A stretch of 47,379 nucleotides of DNA from Hylemonella sp. UBA6679 (GTDB lineage: Bacteria; Pseudomonadota; Gammaproteobacteria; Burkholderiales; Burkholderiaceae_C): positions 1-47,379 of the forward strand of contig DKJZ01000078.1 in assembly GCA_002454975.1 (NCBI GenBank). Reading direction: 5' to 3'. A program made the translations under genes and the position numbers. The stretch's first letter is position 1, and the number at the start of each line of letters is the position of its first letter. This document shows positions 6,172 through 13,467 of this stretch, piece after piece. Below the pieces are notes generated by a model that saw only the letters and a list, made by a program, of their open reading frames with translations, was not told the origin of the DNA and did no database searches.

Positions 6172-7749
6172 ATGCACACGCACCGCCCTTCCCGCTTAGC
6201 TTTGACCTTGTTGACCAGCTTGCTGATGGTGAGCGGAGCGCATGCCCCTGTGTTTGCGCAGTTTAACGCGCCAAGCGGCGTGCCGGCCCCCAGCATGTTG
6301 CCCGCTTTGGGTGACGGCAGTGGCATGAGCCTGCCAGCCGAGCGGCGTTTGGGCGACCTGATTGCCCGCCAAATTTACCGCGACCCCGATTACCTCGACG
6401 ACCCGGTGCTGGCCGACTACGTGCAGCGCATTTGGCAGCGCCTGATGGCCTCGGCCCGCGCGCGTGGCGAACTCTCGCCTGAGTTGGAAAACACCTTTGC
6501 CTGGGACATCGCCTTGGGGCGCGACCGCACGGTCAATGCGTTTGCGCTGCCCGGCGGTTACCTGGGTGTGCATTTGGGTCTGATGGCGGTGGTCAGCAGC
6601 GAAGACGAACTCGCCTCGGTGCTGGCGCACGAGCTCAGCCACGTCACGCAGCGCCACATCGCGCGGTTGATGACGCAGCAAAGCGCCACTGGCCCGCTGA
6701 TGATTGGCGCCATGATTTTGGGTGCCTTGGCCGCCAGCCGAAACCCAGGCGCTGCCGGCGCCCTCATCGGCGGCGGGCAGGCGGTGGCCATCCAGGGACA
6801 GTTGAATTTTTCGCGCGACATGGAGCGCGAGGCCGACCGCGTGGGCTACGGCATCATGACGCAGGCCGGCTTTGAGCCACAGGGTTTTGTCAGCATGTTT
6901 GAAAAACTGCAGCAGGCCAACCGCTTCAACGACACGGGTGCGTTTCCCTACCTGCGCAGCCACCCGCTCACCACCGAGCGCATTGCCGACATGCAGTCGC
7001 GCCAGTCGCTCTTGCCCCGCACGCCTGCGGCCCCCATGACGGTGCAACACGCCTTGATGGCCTCACGTGCCCGCGCCTTGGGCATCAACACCATCGACAA
7101 CCTGCGCAACTTGACCGCGCTGGCGGCCAACCTCAAGCCCACGCCTGCGCCTTCGATCGCTCAAGGCGCAACACTGGCTGCCCAGGCGGGTGCTTTGTAC
7201 GCTGCGGTGCTGGCCCACCTCAACCTGCGCGAGGCCGCGCTGGCGCAAAGCACTTGGCAGACTTTGAGCAAGCTCATCACCAAGGCCGATGCACCCTCGC
7301 AAGAGTTGGTGCGCTATTTGGGGGTGGAGGTGTCGCTGGCCAGTGGCGATCTCACCCTGGCGCGCGAGTTTGCGGCGGCCAAACCCCGCCTGGATTTGGG
7401 GCAGCGCGCTACGTTGTTTTTATGGGCGCAGGCCGCCACACGCACCGGCAACGCCCAAGAAGCCTCGCAGCAACTGCAAACCTGGTTGGCCACGCGTCCT
7501 CGCGATGCCCTGGCCTGGCAGTTGTTGGCCCAGGCCTACACGGCCCAAAACCAAACGCTCAGTGCGGTGCGGGCCGACGCCGAAGCGCACGCAGCCCACC
7601 TGGATTACGCCTCGGCCGTGAATCGCCTCAAGGCCGCGCAAGACCTGATGCGCCAGGCCGAGCGGGTGGACCACATCGAGGCCTCCATCATCGACACGCG
7701 CACGCGCCAGTTTGAATCAAGGTTGCGGGAACAGGCGCTGGAGCGCTGA
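6172..7749 (+). CDS. bepA: Periplasmic M48 zinc metalloprotease, BepA-like
   Basis: A 525-residue exported protease with a Sec signal peptide (hydrophobic core about 9-24, probable cut after VFA). The M48 motif HELSH is at 153-157 with the third zinc ligand Glu220 in EREADRVG. The C-terminal third (about 330-520) is alpha-helical and repeat-like, as in the TPR domain of BepA/YfgC. In E. coli BepA promotes assembly or degradation of the LptD outer-membrane protein and interacts with the BAM complex; the same role is inferred here. Length is slightly above E. coli BepA (487). The 3' end overlaps the convergent membrane-protein gene by 33 bp. Confidence 0.88.
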   Translation: MHTHRPSRLALTLLTSLLMVSGAHAPVFAQFNAPSGVPAPSMLPALGDGSGMSLPAERRLGDLIARQIYRDPDYLDDPVLADYVQRIWQRLMASARARGELSPELENTFAWDIALGRDRTVNAFALPGGYLGVHLGLMAVVSSEDELASVLAHELSHVTQRHIARLMTQQSATGPLMIGAMILGALAASRNPGAAGALIGGGQAVAIQGQLNFSRDMEREADRVGYGIMTQAGFEPQGFVSMFEKLQQANRFNDTGAFPYLRSHPLTTERIADMQSRQSLLPRTPAAPMTVQHALMASRARALGINTIDNLRNLTALAANLKPTPAPSIAQGATLAAQAGALYAAVLAHLNLREAALAQSTWQTLSKLITKADAPSQELVRYLGVEVSLASGDLTLAREFAAAKPRLDLGQRATLFLWAQAATRTGNAQEASQQLQTWLATRPRDALAWQLLAQAYTAQNQTLSAVRADAEAHAAHLDYASAVNRLKAAQDLMRQAERVDHIEASIIDTRTRQFESRLREQALER

Positions 7750-8070
7750 GTCAATCACCAGGCCCAGGGTGGAATACACCAGCGAGCCCAAAAGTGCTGC
7801 GCCAAAGCCCTGCACCACAAAGCCATCGAGCACCGAGGCCGCCGCCCAAAACAGCAGGGCGTTGATCACAAACAAAAACAAGCCCATGGTCAGCAGCGTG
7901 ACCGGCAGGGTCAGCAAAAGCAGCACCGGGCGCAAAAAGATGTTGAACAGCCCTATCACGAAGGCCGCGATCAGCGCTGTGCCAAAGCTGGCTACCTCCA
8001 CCCCAAGTGACAAGTTGGCCACGGCCAGAAGCGCGGTGGCGTAAAGCATCCATTTGGCAATCAATCGCAT
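7717..8070 (-). CDS. Small integral membrane protein, phage-holin family type (DUF/Phage_holin_4_2)
   Basis: A 117-residue hydrophobic protein with four predicted membrane helices: about 5-24, 28-50 with an FNIFLRP motif, 52-75, and 85-107. The motif 'GLFNIFLRPVLLLLTLPVTLLTMGLFLFVINALLF' type pattern (FN.xLRPxLxxLxxPxxxLTxGLFxxVxNAxxL) is characteristic of the chromosomal Phage_holin_4_2 family. Despite the name, members are common housekeeping-type membrane proteins with unknown function and no phage genes are near. Its end overlaps bepA convergently. Confidence 0.8.
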   Translation of the reverse strand: MRLIAKWMLYATALLAVANLSLGVEVASFGTALIAAFVIGLFNIFLRPVLLLLTLPVTLLTMGLFLFVINALLFWAAASVLDGFVVQGFGAALLGSLVYSTLGLVIDSALQRLFPQP

Positions 8071-8126
8071 GGGCGCAAGGATAGCAGCGTCGCGCTATGA
8101 TCGCCCTCCCCCCGCAGACAAACGCC

Positions 8127-8543
8127 ATGGCCATCCTCCACATCACCGACCTCGAAGCCGCCATCAACCATTGGCGCGAGAAGTCACCCTCACCCGACGG
8201 CGTGACGCTGGCCAAACCGCTGCGCGCCCTCGCCGAGGTGTATGCCTTGATGGTGGTCAACAAAGCTTGGGGGATTGAAGAAGAGCTCATCAGCCCACAG
8301 GCCATGCAAGCCTGGCAAGCCTGGTACGACACCACGCCCGACACACCTTGCATTGCCATTTGCTCCACCAGCCAGGGTGACGATGAATGCAAAGGCTGTG
8401 GACGCAGCTTTGACGAGGTGCAGCACTGGTTGGCCTACACGCCGCTCGAAAAGCGCGAAGTGTGGCGCCGCATCACTGTGAGCGGCCAGTCTTGGCGCTT
8501 CAACAAATACGCCGAGCGCGCCCGCGAAGACAAAGCGGGCTGA
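8127..8543 (+). CDS. DUF3717-DUF1289 two-domain protein
   Basis: A 138-residue protein. The N-terminal half (MAILHITDLEAAINHWRE... to about 55) matches DUF3717, a small betaproteobacterial domain. The C-terminal half has the DUF1289 four-cysteine motif: PCIAIC, then ECKGCGRSFDEVQHW, ending in an LEKREVWRRI helix; the cysteines suggest a small metal or Fe-S site. An in-frame ATG at 8097 would add ten residues, but the DUF3717 family begins at the MAIL methionine, so 8127 is preferred; neither has a strong ribosome binding site. Function unknown. It is divergent from the small membrane protein, with 56 bp between. Confidence 0.75.
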   Translation: MAILHITDLEAAINHWREKSPSPDGVTLAKPLRALAEVYALMVVNKAWGIEEELISPQAMQAWQAWYDTTPDTPCIAICSTSQGDDECKGCGRSFDEVQHWLAYTPLEKREVWRRITVSGQSWRFNKYAERAREDKAG

Positions 8544-8606
8544 TTTCAAAACCTGCCTCTGAGCAAGCCTTTTCAAGGGATTAACCCACGGCTTGTCTGT
8601 ATGCCT

Positions 8607-8638
8607 ATTGAGATACTATGTGTCTCGATTGAGAACAC
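8607..8638. promoter_or_regulatory. Operator of the RelB/YafQ-type toxin-antitoxin locus
   Basis: Bases 8607-8629 form a 23-bp imperfect palindrome (9 of 11 pairs match) built on ATTGAGA and TCTCGAT. ATTGAGA occurs again at 8628-8634, exactly 21 bp (two helical turns) after the first copy. A weak promoter, TTGTCT (8593-8598) and TACTAT (8614-8619), overlaps it. This arrangement fits autorepression by a RelB dimer or by a RelB-toxin complex, whose ribbon-helix-helix domain reads such repeats. Confidence 0.5.
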
Positions 8639-8649
8639 CGGAGCCCCTC

Positions 8650-8928
8650 ATGGCAGCAAGCACCATGGTTCACGTTCGCGTGGATGAAGACGTTAAAGCG
8701 CAGGCCACCCAAACCCTGGCCGCGATGGGGCTGACTGTGTCTGACGCTGTGCGCGTGTTCTTGACCCGTGTGGTGGCCGACCAAGAGCTGCCCTTCGCCA
8801 TCAAGGCGCCTAACACCCGCAGCCGCACAGCCATGGCACAGGCCGACCAGATCATCAAAACCCGCCGCGCACGTTTTGCGTCGTCTGATGCCTTGATCGA
8901 TGACCTCGAGAAAGCCCCCCGCAAGTAA
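8650..8928 (+). CDS. relB: RelB/DinJ-family antitoxin
   Basis: A 92-residue antitoxin. The N-terminal ribbon-helix-helix (VHVRVDEDVKAQATQTLAAMGLTVSDAVRVFLTRVV, about 7-42) and the QELPFAIKAPN segment are typical of RelB/DinJ. The charged C-terminal part (about 60-92) would wrap the toxin. The intact family member neutralises a YafQ/RelE-type ribonuclease and represses its own promoter. The downstream toxin overlaps its last 29 bp but is interrupted by an amber codon, so this antitoxin may now be solitary. The ATG at 8650 is chosen; upstream in-frame codons run through the operator. Confidence 0.85.
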   Translation: MAASTMVHVRVDEDVKAQATQTLAAMGLTVSDAVRVFLTRVVADQELPFAIKAPNTRSRTAMAQADQIIKTRRARFASSDALIDDLEKAPRK

Positions 8929-9229
8929 GTGCGCCAGCCTTCCGCGCGCCAGCGACTACACCCGGGAGTTTTTGAAAGACTGGCAGCGCTTGTCGCACGC
9001 CGGCCGGTACGACATGAACCGGCTCAAGTAGGCGATGGTATGGCTGGTTGCTAACAACGGGCCCCTACCGCCTGAGTGGTCAGATCATGCTTTGGCGGGC
9101 GAGTGGACTGGCCACCGCGAATGCCACATTGGCGGCGACTTTTTGCTGATTTACCGTTTGGACCAGACCCCCAAGCACAGCTTGGTGGTGTTTGTGCGCA
9201 GCGGCACCCACGCAGATCTCTTTCGCTAA
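8900..9229 (+). pseudogene. YafQ-family toxin gene interrupted by a single amber codon
   Basis: The frame starting at ATG 8900 reads MTSRKPPASKC, then PRASDYTREFLKDWQRLSHAGRYDMNRLK, then TAG at 9029-9031, then continues in the same frame AMVWLVANNGPLPPEW, HRECHIGGDFLLIYRLD and FVRSGTHADLF, ending at TAA 9227-9229. YafQ-type mRNA interferases normally have NRLKEAM at the stop position, so one G-to-T change (GAG to TAG) explains it. Catalytic-region histidines (WxxH, HRECH, GTHADLF) are intact downstream. A restart at ATG 9035 would give a 64-residue C-terminal fragment. Intact length would be 109 residues. A sequencing error or amber suppression cannot be excluded. Confidence 0.75.
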
Positions 9230-9261
9230 CCCGAGCTGGTCTTCGCAGGGCTAGCGAGTGT

Positions 9262-9822
9262 TTATTTCCAGCGCGTGGGCTCGACTTCGACCGTGTGGGC
9301 GTTGTCGCTCAGGGTGAGCACGCCTTCTTGCACTGTGGCTTGCAGCTGCATGCTGCGTTGCGCGAGCTGCGACAGGCTTTGCGACACGGCTGAGGGCACC
9401 CGAAACACGCTGAGTTTGTCGCTCTTGTGCAGCTTGTTCTCAATGCCTTTCCACCACACCTCAGCGGCGTGGTTGAAAGCATAGAGCACCACCTCGTCGG
9501 CTTTGTTGCAGGCTTTGAGCAGCGGCTTTTCTTCGGGCTGGCCTACCTCAATCCACAGCCGGGTTTGGCCGGTGAAGTCGCGCAGCATCACATCGGGCTC
9601 GTCGGGGTCGGACAAGCCCGCGCCAAAGCTCAAGGTACCGTCGCCGTTGCACACGCTTTGCAGCTTGTAGGCATTGAGCGCCAAGGCCACCAGCCGCATC
9701 ATCATGCGCTCGTCGGTCTCGCTGGGGTGGCGCGCCAAGGTGAGCTGATGGTCAGCGTAGTAGGCGTGGTCGATGTCGGCAATCGACAGCATCGCTTTGA
9801 AGACAGTAGATTTAATAGCCAT
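9262..9822 (-). CDS. yaeQ: YaeQ family protein
   Basis: A 186-residue YaeQ homologue, similar in length to E. coli YaeQ (181). Conserved stretches include MAIKSTVFKAMLSIADIDHAYY at the N-terminus, LTLARHPSETDERMMMRLVALAL, LWIEVGQPEEKPLLKAC, and MQLQATVQEGVLTLSD near the C-terminus. The fold resembles PD-(D/E)XK nucleases; E. coli YaeQ was once reported as a suppressor of an rfaH defect but its biochemical role is unknown. The start at 9822 aligns with the family; the frame is open to 9912 but the extra codons overlap a hairpin repeat. No clear Shine-Dalgarno is visible. It lies downstream of purB on the same strand. Confidence 0.92.
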   Translation of the reverse strand: MAIKSTVFKAMLSIADIDHAYYADHQLTLARHPSETDERMMMRLVALALNAYKLQSVCNGDGTLSFGAGLSDPDEPDVMLRDFTGQTRLWIEVGQPEEKPLLKACNKADEVVLYAFNHAAEVWWKGIENKLHKSDKLSVFRVPSAVSQSLSQLAQRSMQLQATVQEGVLTLSDNAHTVEVEPTRWK

Positions 9823-9888
9823 GATGAAAGCGAAGTGTCTGAAGTGGTGAACGCCGTGGAACCGGCTTGGCCGGGCCACTGGCGTTGT

Positions 9889-9926
9889 CCCCCTTGTAGG
9901 GGGAAGCGGCAAAGCCGCTCAGGGGG
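9889..9926 (-). repeat. GC-rich double-hairpin intergenic element (terminator or repeat)
   Basis: On the plus strand: CCCCC (9889-9893), GGGGG (9899-9903), AGCGGC (9905-9910), GCCGCT (9914-9919), GGGGG (9922-9926). Two alternative folds are possible, with the first C5 pairing either the near or the far G5. It directly abuts the purB stop codon (9927) and precedes yaeQ. Elements of this kind are frequent in Comamonadaceae intergenic regions. It probably acts as a transcription end or mRNA stabiliser after purB. Confidence 0.6.
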
Positions 9927-11306
9927 TCATACCCGTTTCGCGAGCTCTGCGGCTTTGCCGATGTAGGTGGCAGGCGTCATGGCCAGCAGGCGGTCTTTGT
10001 CGGCCTGGGGAATCTCCAGGCTGCGAATCAGCGCGTGCAGGTCTTCAGGGGTGACGCGCTGGCCGCGGGTGACTTCTTTGAGCTTCTCGTACGCACCGGC
10101 CACACCGTAGCGGCGCATCACGGTTTGGATGGGCTCGGCCAGCACTTCCCAGGCGTTGTCCAGGTCTTGGGCCAGCGCGGCTTGGTTGAGTTCGAGCTTG
10201 CCCAAACCTGTGGACAACGACTGGTACGCCAACACGCCATAGCCCAGGGCCACGCCGATGTTGCGCAGCACGGTGGAGTCGGTCAGGTCACGCTGCCAGC
10301 GCGAGACCGGCAACTTGGCGCTGAGGTGGTTGAGCAAAGCGTTGGCCATACCGAGGTTGCCTTCGGCATTCTCAAAATCAATCGGGTTGACCTTGTGGGG
10401 CATGGTGCTCGAGCCGATTTCGCCAGCCTTGAGCTTTTGCTTGAAATAGCCCAGCGACACATAGCCCCAGATGTCGCGCGAGAGGTCAATCAAGATGGTG
10501 TTGACGCGGGCCACCGCATCGAACAGCTCGGCCATGTAGTCGTGCGGCTCAATTTGAATGCTGTAGGGCTGAAAGTTCAAACCCAGGCCCATGGGCTCGG
10601 GGGTTTCCACGACTTTGCGGGCAAAAGCCTCCCAATCAAAGTCGGGCCAGGCGCTCAGGTGGGCGTTGTAGTTACCCACCGCACCGTTCATTTTGGCCAA
10701 GATTTTCACTGTGGCAATGCGTTCGCAGGCCGCATTGAGGCGAACCACCACGTTGGCAATTTCTTTGCCCACGGTGGTGGGGCTGGCGGTTTGGCCGTGG
10801 GTGCGGCTGAGCATGGGCACGTCGGCGTAGGCGTGCGCCATTTCGCGCAGTTTGAGCAGGATGCGGTCCAGGGCGGGCAGCACCACCACATCGCGGCTGG
10901 CACGCAGTTGCAGGGCGTGGCTGGTGTTGTTGATGTCCTCGCTGGTGCAGGCAAAGTGCACAAATTCGCTGGCCTTGAGCAGCTCAGGGCGCGCTTCGAA
11001 CTTCGATTTGATCCAATATTCCACGGCCTTGACGTCGTGGTTGGTGGTCTTTTCGATCTCTTTGATGGCGTTGCCATCGGCCTCAGAAAAGTTCTTCACC
11101 AGGCCCAGCAAGTAAGTACGTGCTCCTGGGGAAAGCGGCTTGAATTCAGCAAAGCCAGCATCGCTCAAGGCGATGAACCAGGCCACCTCCACCTGCACGC
11201 GGCGGTGCATATAGCCCAGCTCGCTGGTCAGCGGGCGCAGGGTGTTGAGTTTGCTGGCGTAGCGGCCATCCAGCGGAGACAAGGCCGAAATCGTGGAGAA
11301 AGTCAT
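9927..11306 (-). CDS. purB: Adenylosuccinate lyase
   Basis: A 459-residue PurB of the fumarase/aspartase superfamily. It cleaves SAICAR to AICAR and adenylosuccinate to AMP, both releasing fumarate, in purine synthesis. Landmarks are SPLDGRYASKL at the N-terminus, SRTHGQTASPTTVGKE (active-site His loop), and the superfamily signature GSSTMPHKVNPIDFENAEGN around residue 290-310. Length matches E. coli PurB (456). The ATG at 11306 begins the family sequence MTFSTISALSPLDGRY; an upstream in-frame ATG at 11339 would add 11 residues lacking family support. It is divergent from the GST gene. Confidence 0.97.
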   Translation of the reverse strand: MTFSTISALSPLDGRYASKLNTLRPLTSELGYMHRRVQVEVAWFIALSDAGFAEFKPLSPGARTYLLGLVKNFSEADGNAIKEIEKTTNHDVKAVEYWIKSKFEARPELLKASEFVHFACTSEDINNTSHALQLRASRDVVVLPALDRILLKLREMAHAYADVPMLSRTHGQTASPTTVGKEIANVVVRLNAACERIATVKILAKMNGAVGNYNAHLSAWPDFDWEAFARKVVETPEPMGLGLNFQPYSIQIEPHDYMAELFDAVARVNTILIDLSRDIWGYVSLGYFKQKLKAGEIGSSTMPHKVNPIDFENAEGNLGMANALLNHLSAKLPVSRWQRDLTDSTVLRNIGVALGYGVLAYQSLSTGLGKLELNQAALAQDLDNAWEVLAEPIQTVMRRYGVAGAYEKLKEVTRGQRVTPEDLHALIRSLEIPQADKDRLLAMTPATYIGKAAELAKRV

Positions 11307-11389
11307 GCCGTATTGTAATTTGCCCTGCTTAAAACTCATGGGAAACCCTAATCTGTAAAATCGGGCACAACATCAATTGATCGCTTTTC

Positions 11390-12004
11390 ATGAAACTCAT
11401 CGGATCCCTCGCCAGCCCCTACGTTCGCAAAGTTCGTATCGTCATGGCTGAAAAGAAACTTGACTACCAATTGGTGCTCGAAGACGTCTGGGCTGCTGAC
11501 TCTCAAATCTTCGACAGCAACCCCCTGGGCAAAGTGCCCTGTTTGGTGATGGAAGGCGGCGAAGCGCTGTTTGATTCGCGCGTCATCGTGGAGTACCTCG
11601 ATACGCTCTCGCCCGTGGGCAAGCTCATTCCTGGTCTGGGCCGCGAGCGCGCCGAGGTCAAAACCTGGGAAGCCCTGGCCGACGGCCTGATGGACGCCGC
11701 CTTGCTCGCTCGCATGGAAAACGTGTGGCCGCACCGCACGCCCGAGCAACGCAGCCAGGCCTGGATCGACCGTCAGCTGGGCAAAATCCACCAGGCTTTG
11801 CGCGCGATGAGCCGCGGCCTGAGCGACAAACCGTTTTGCGCGGGCATCCATTTCAGCCTGGCCGATGTGGCCGTGGGCTGTGCCTTGGCGTACCTCGATT
11901 TCCGCTTCCCGCAGCTGGACTGGCGTGCCGAGCACCCCAATTTGCAACGTTTGTTGGAAAAATTGGCACAAAGGCCCAGTTTCATTGACTCCGTTCCTGT
12001 CTGA
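11390..12004 (+). CDS. Glutathione S-transferase, YibF-like
   Basis: A 204-residue GST with an N-terminal thioredoxin-like domain (MKLIGSLASPYVRKVRIVMAEKKLDY) and a helical C-terminal domain. The glutathione-binding turn NPLGKVPCLV and the DS pair in FDSRVIVEYLD are clear, and the sequence follows E. coli YibF along its length, including EALADGLMDAALLAR. The catalytic role may rest on the N-terminal serine region (SLASPYVRK). Substrate unknown. It is divergent from purB and followed after 77 bp by the ferritin-like gene. Confidence 0.9.
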   Translation: MKLIGSLASPYVRKVRIVMAEKKLDYQLVLEDVWAADSQIFDSNPLGKVPCLVMEGGEALFDSRVIVEYLDTLSPVGKLIPGLGRERAEVKTWEALADGLMDAALLARMENVWPHRTPEQRSQAWIDRQLGKIHQALRAMSRGLSDKPFCAGIHFSLADVAVGCALAYLDFRFPQLDWRAEHPNLQRLLEKLAQRPSFIDSVPV

Positions 12005-12081
12005 GCTGCGTACAGGAATAGATGCCGTTTGTCACGGACAGCACTTAGACTAGCAACAGGGAAACACTGCACGAGGTTGTC

Positions 12082-12945
12082 ATGCTCTACCCCGAACTCT
12101 TCAAACAACTCGAGTCGGTCCGTTGGGACATGGACAAAGACATCCCCTGGGCGAGCTTTGATCCGAGCAAACTCAGCGATGACCAGGCTCGAACCATCAA
12201 AATGAACGCCATCACCGAGTGGGCGGCGCTGCCGGCCACCGAGATGTTTTTGCGTGACAACCGCGACGACTCCGACTTTTCGGCCTTCATGTCGATTTGG
12301 TTCTTTGAAGAGCAAAAGCACTCGCTGGTGCTCATGGAGTACCTGCGGCGCTATCGCCCCGACCTGGTGCCCACCGAGCAAGAACTGCACGACATCCGTT
12401 TTGAGTTCGATCCCGCGCCTGCTCTTGAAACCCTCATGCTGCACTTTTGCGGCGAGATTCGTTTGAACCATTGGTACCGCCGCGCCAGCGAATGGCACAC
12501 CGAGCCGGTCATCAAGCACATCTACACCACGTTGAGCCAAGACGAGGCCCGCCACGGCGGCGCTTACCTGCGCTACATGAAGCGGGCCATCCAAAAGTTT
12601 GGCAACGAAGCGCAGCAAGCGTTTGCCAAAGTGGGTGTGCTCATGGCCAGCGCGCGGCGCACCGCGCAAGCCCTGCACCCCACCAACCTGCATGTGAACA
12701 AGGCGCTGTTTCCCAACGACACCATCCAAAGCCGCCTGCCCGACCCCGAGTGGCTCGAGCACTGGCTCGACAAGCAAATCAATTTTGATGCGGCCTGGGA
12801 GAGCAAGGTGGTTGAGCGCATCTTGCACAACATGAGCTTGCTCATGGGTCGCAGCTTCAAAACGGTGCAAGAGCTCAACCGCTTTCGCAAAGAGATGGGC
12901 CAAAGCTTAGCGGGCGTAGCCCCCAGCGGCACGCAAGCGGCCTGA
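12082..12945 (+). CDS. Diiron ferritin-like protein, acyl-ACP-desaturase type
   Basis: A 287-residue protein with the ligand set of a carboxylate-bridged diiron four-helix bundle: Glu46 (ITEWAAL), Glu77 and His80 in FFEEQKH, Glu125 in GEIRLNHW, and Glu155 and His158 in DEARHGG. The E / ExxH / E / ExxH spacing resembles ferritin-like oxygenases and the plant-type acyl-ACP desaturases. A reaction cannot be assigned: it may be an oxidoreductase acting on fatty acyl or aromatic substrates. Its stop codon is directly followed by the ATG of the RfaE2-like gene, so the two are probably co-translated. No partner reductase gene is nearby. Confidence 0.72.
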   Translation: MLYPELFKQLESVRWDMDKDIPWASFDPSKLSDDQARTIKMNAITEWAALPATEMFLRDNRDDSDFSAFMSIWFFEEQKHSLVLMEYLRRYRPDLVPTEQELHDIRFEFDPAPALETLMLHFCGEIRLNHWYRRASEWHTEPVIKHIYTTLSQDEARHGGAYLRYMKRAIQKFGNEAQQAFAKVGVLMASARRTAQALHPTNLHVNKALFPNDTIQSRLPDPEWLEHWLDKQINFDAAWESKVVERILHNMSLLMGRSFKTVQELNRFRKEMGQSLAGVAPSGTQAA

Positions 12946-13443
12946 ATGTCAGCTGCCTTCCCACTGCCAGATTTTTTAAACAAGCTGTGCCCGCGCGCGC
13001 AGTTGCGCGACCGTCTGGCCACGCTGCCGCGCCCGCTGGTGTTCACCAACGGTGTGTTTGATGTGATGCACCGCGGCCACGCCATTTACCTGGCGCAGGC
13101 CAAGGCCCTGGGGGCCACCTTGGTGGTGGCGCTCAACACCGATGCCTCGGCCCGCCGTTTGGGCAAAGGCCCTGAGCGCCCTTTGAACAAGGAGCAAGAC
13201 CGCGCCGCCATGATGGCTGCCATGGCCGCGGTGGATGTGGTCACCTGGTTTGACGAAGACACACCCCAAGAACTCATCGCGCAGATTCAGCCTGATATTT
13301 TGGTCAAAGGTGGCGACTACGACATGCGCAAGTTGCCCGAAACTGCGCTCATGCACAGCTGGGGCGGCACCGCGCTGGCCCTGCCTTTTGTCGATGGTTA
13401 TTCCACCACCGCCTTGGTGAAAAAAATACGCGCCAGCGCCTGA
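12946..13443 (+). CDS. rfaE2: RfaE2-type nucleotidyltransferase (heptose adenylyltransferase domain)
   Basis: A 165-residue stand-alone cytidylyltransferase-fold enzyme matching domain II of HldE. FTNGVFDVMHRGHAIYL carries the HxGH nucleotide-binding motif (His42, His45); VALNTDASARRLGKG and DILVKGGDYD are further family landmarks. In the LPS core pathway it transfers AMP to D-glycero-beta-D-manno-heptose 1-phosphate. Bacteria with separate HldA/HldC proteins commonly encode this short form. It starts on the base after the upstream stop codon. The kinase domain is not in this window. Confidence 0.9.
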   Translation: MSAAFPLPDFLNKLCPRAQLRDRLATLPRPLVFTNGVFDVMHRGHAIYLAQAKALGATLVVALNTDASARRLGKGPERPLNKEQDRAAMMAAMAAVDVVTWFDEDTPQELIAQIQPDILVKGGDYDMRKLPETALMHSWGGTALALPFVDGYSTTALVKKIRASA

Positions 13444-13467
13444 TGGGCCGGCGGCATCACGCCAAGT

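Noticed and set aside
7717..8070. Phage holin as a sign of a prophage.
   Set aside because: The family name is historical; no other phage gene is near and homologues are ordinary chromosomal membrane proteins.
9802..9822. A fourth copy of the TGCTA-N9-TAGCT repeat at the yaeQ start.
   Set aside because: Only one arm matches, and the codons encode MAIKSTVF, the normal conserved YaeQ N-terminus.
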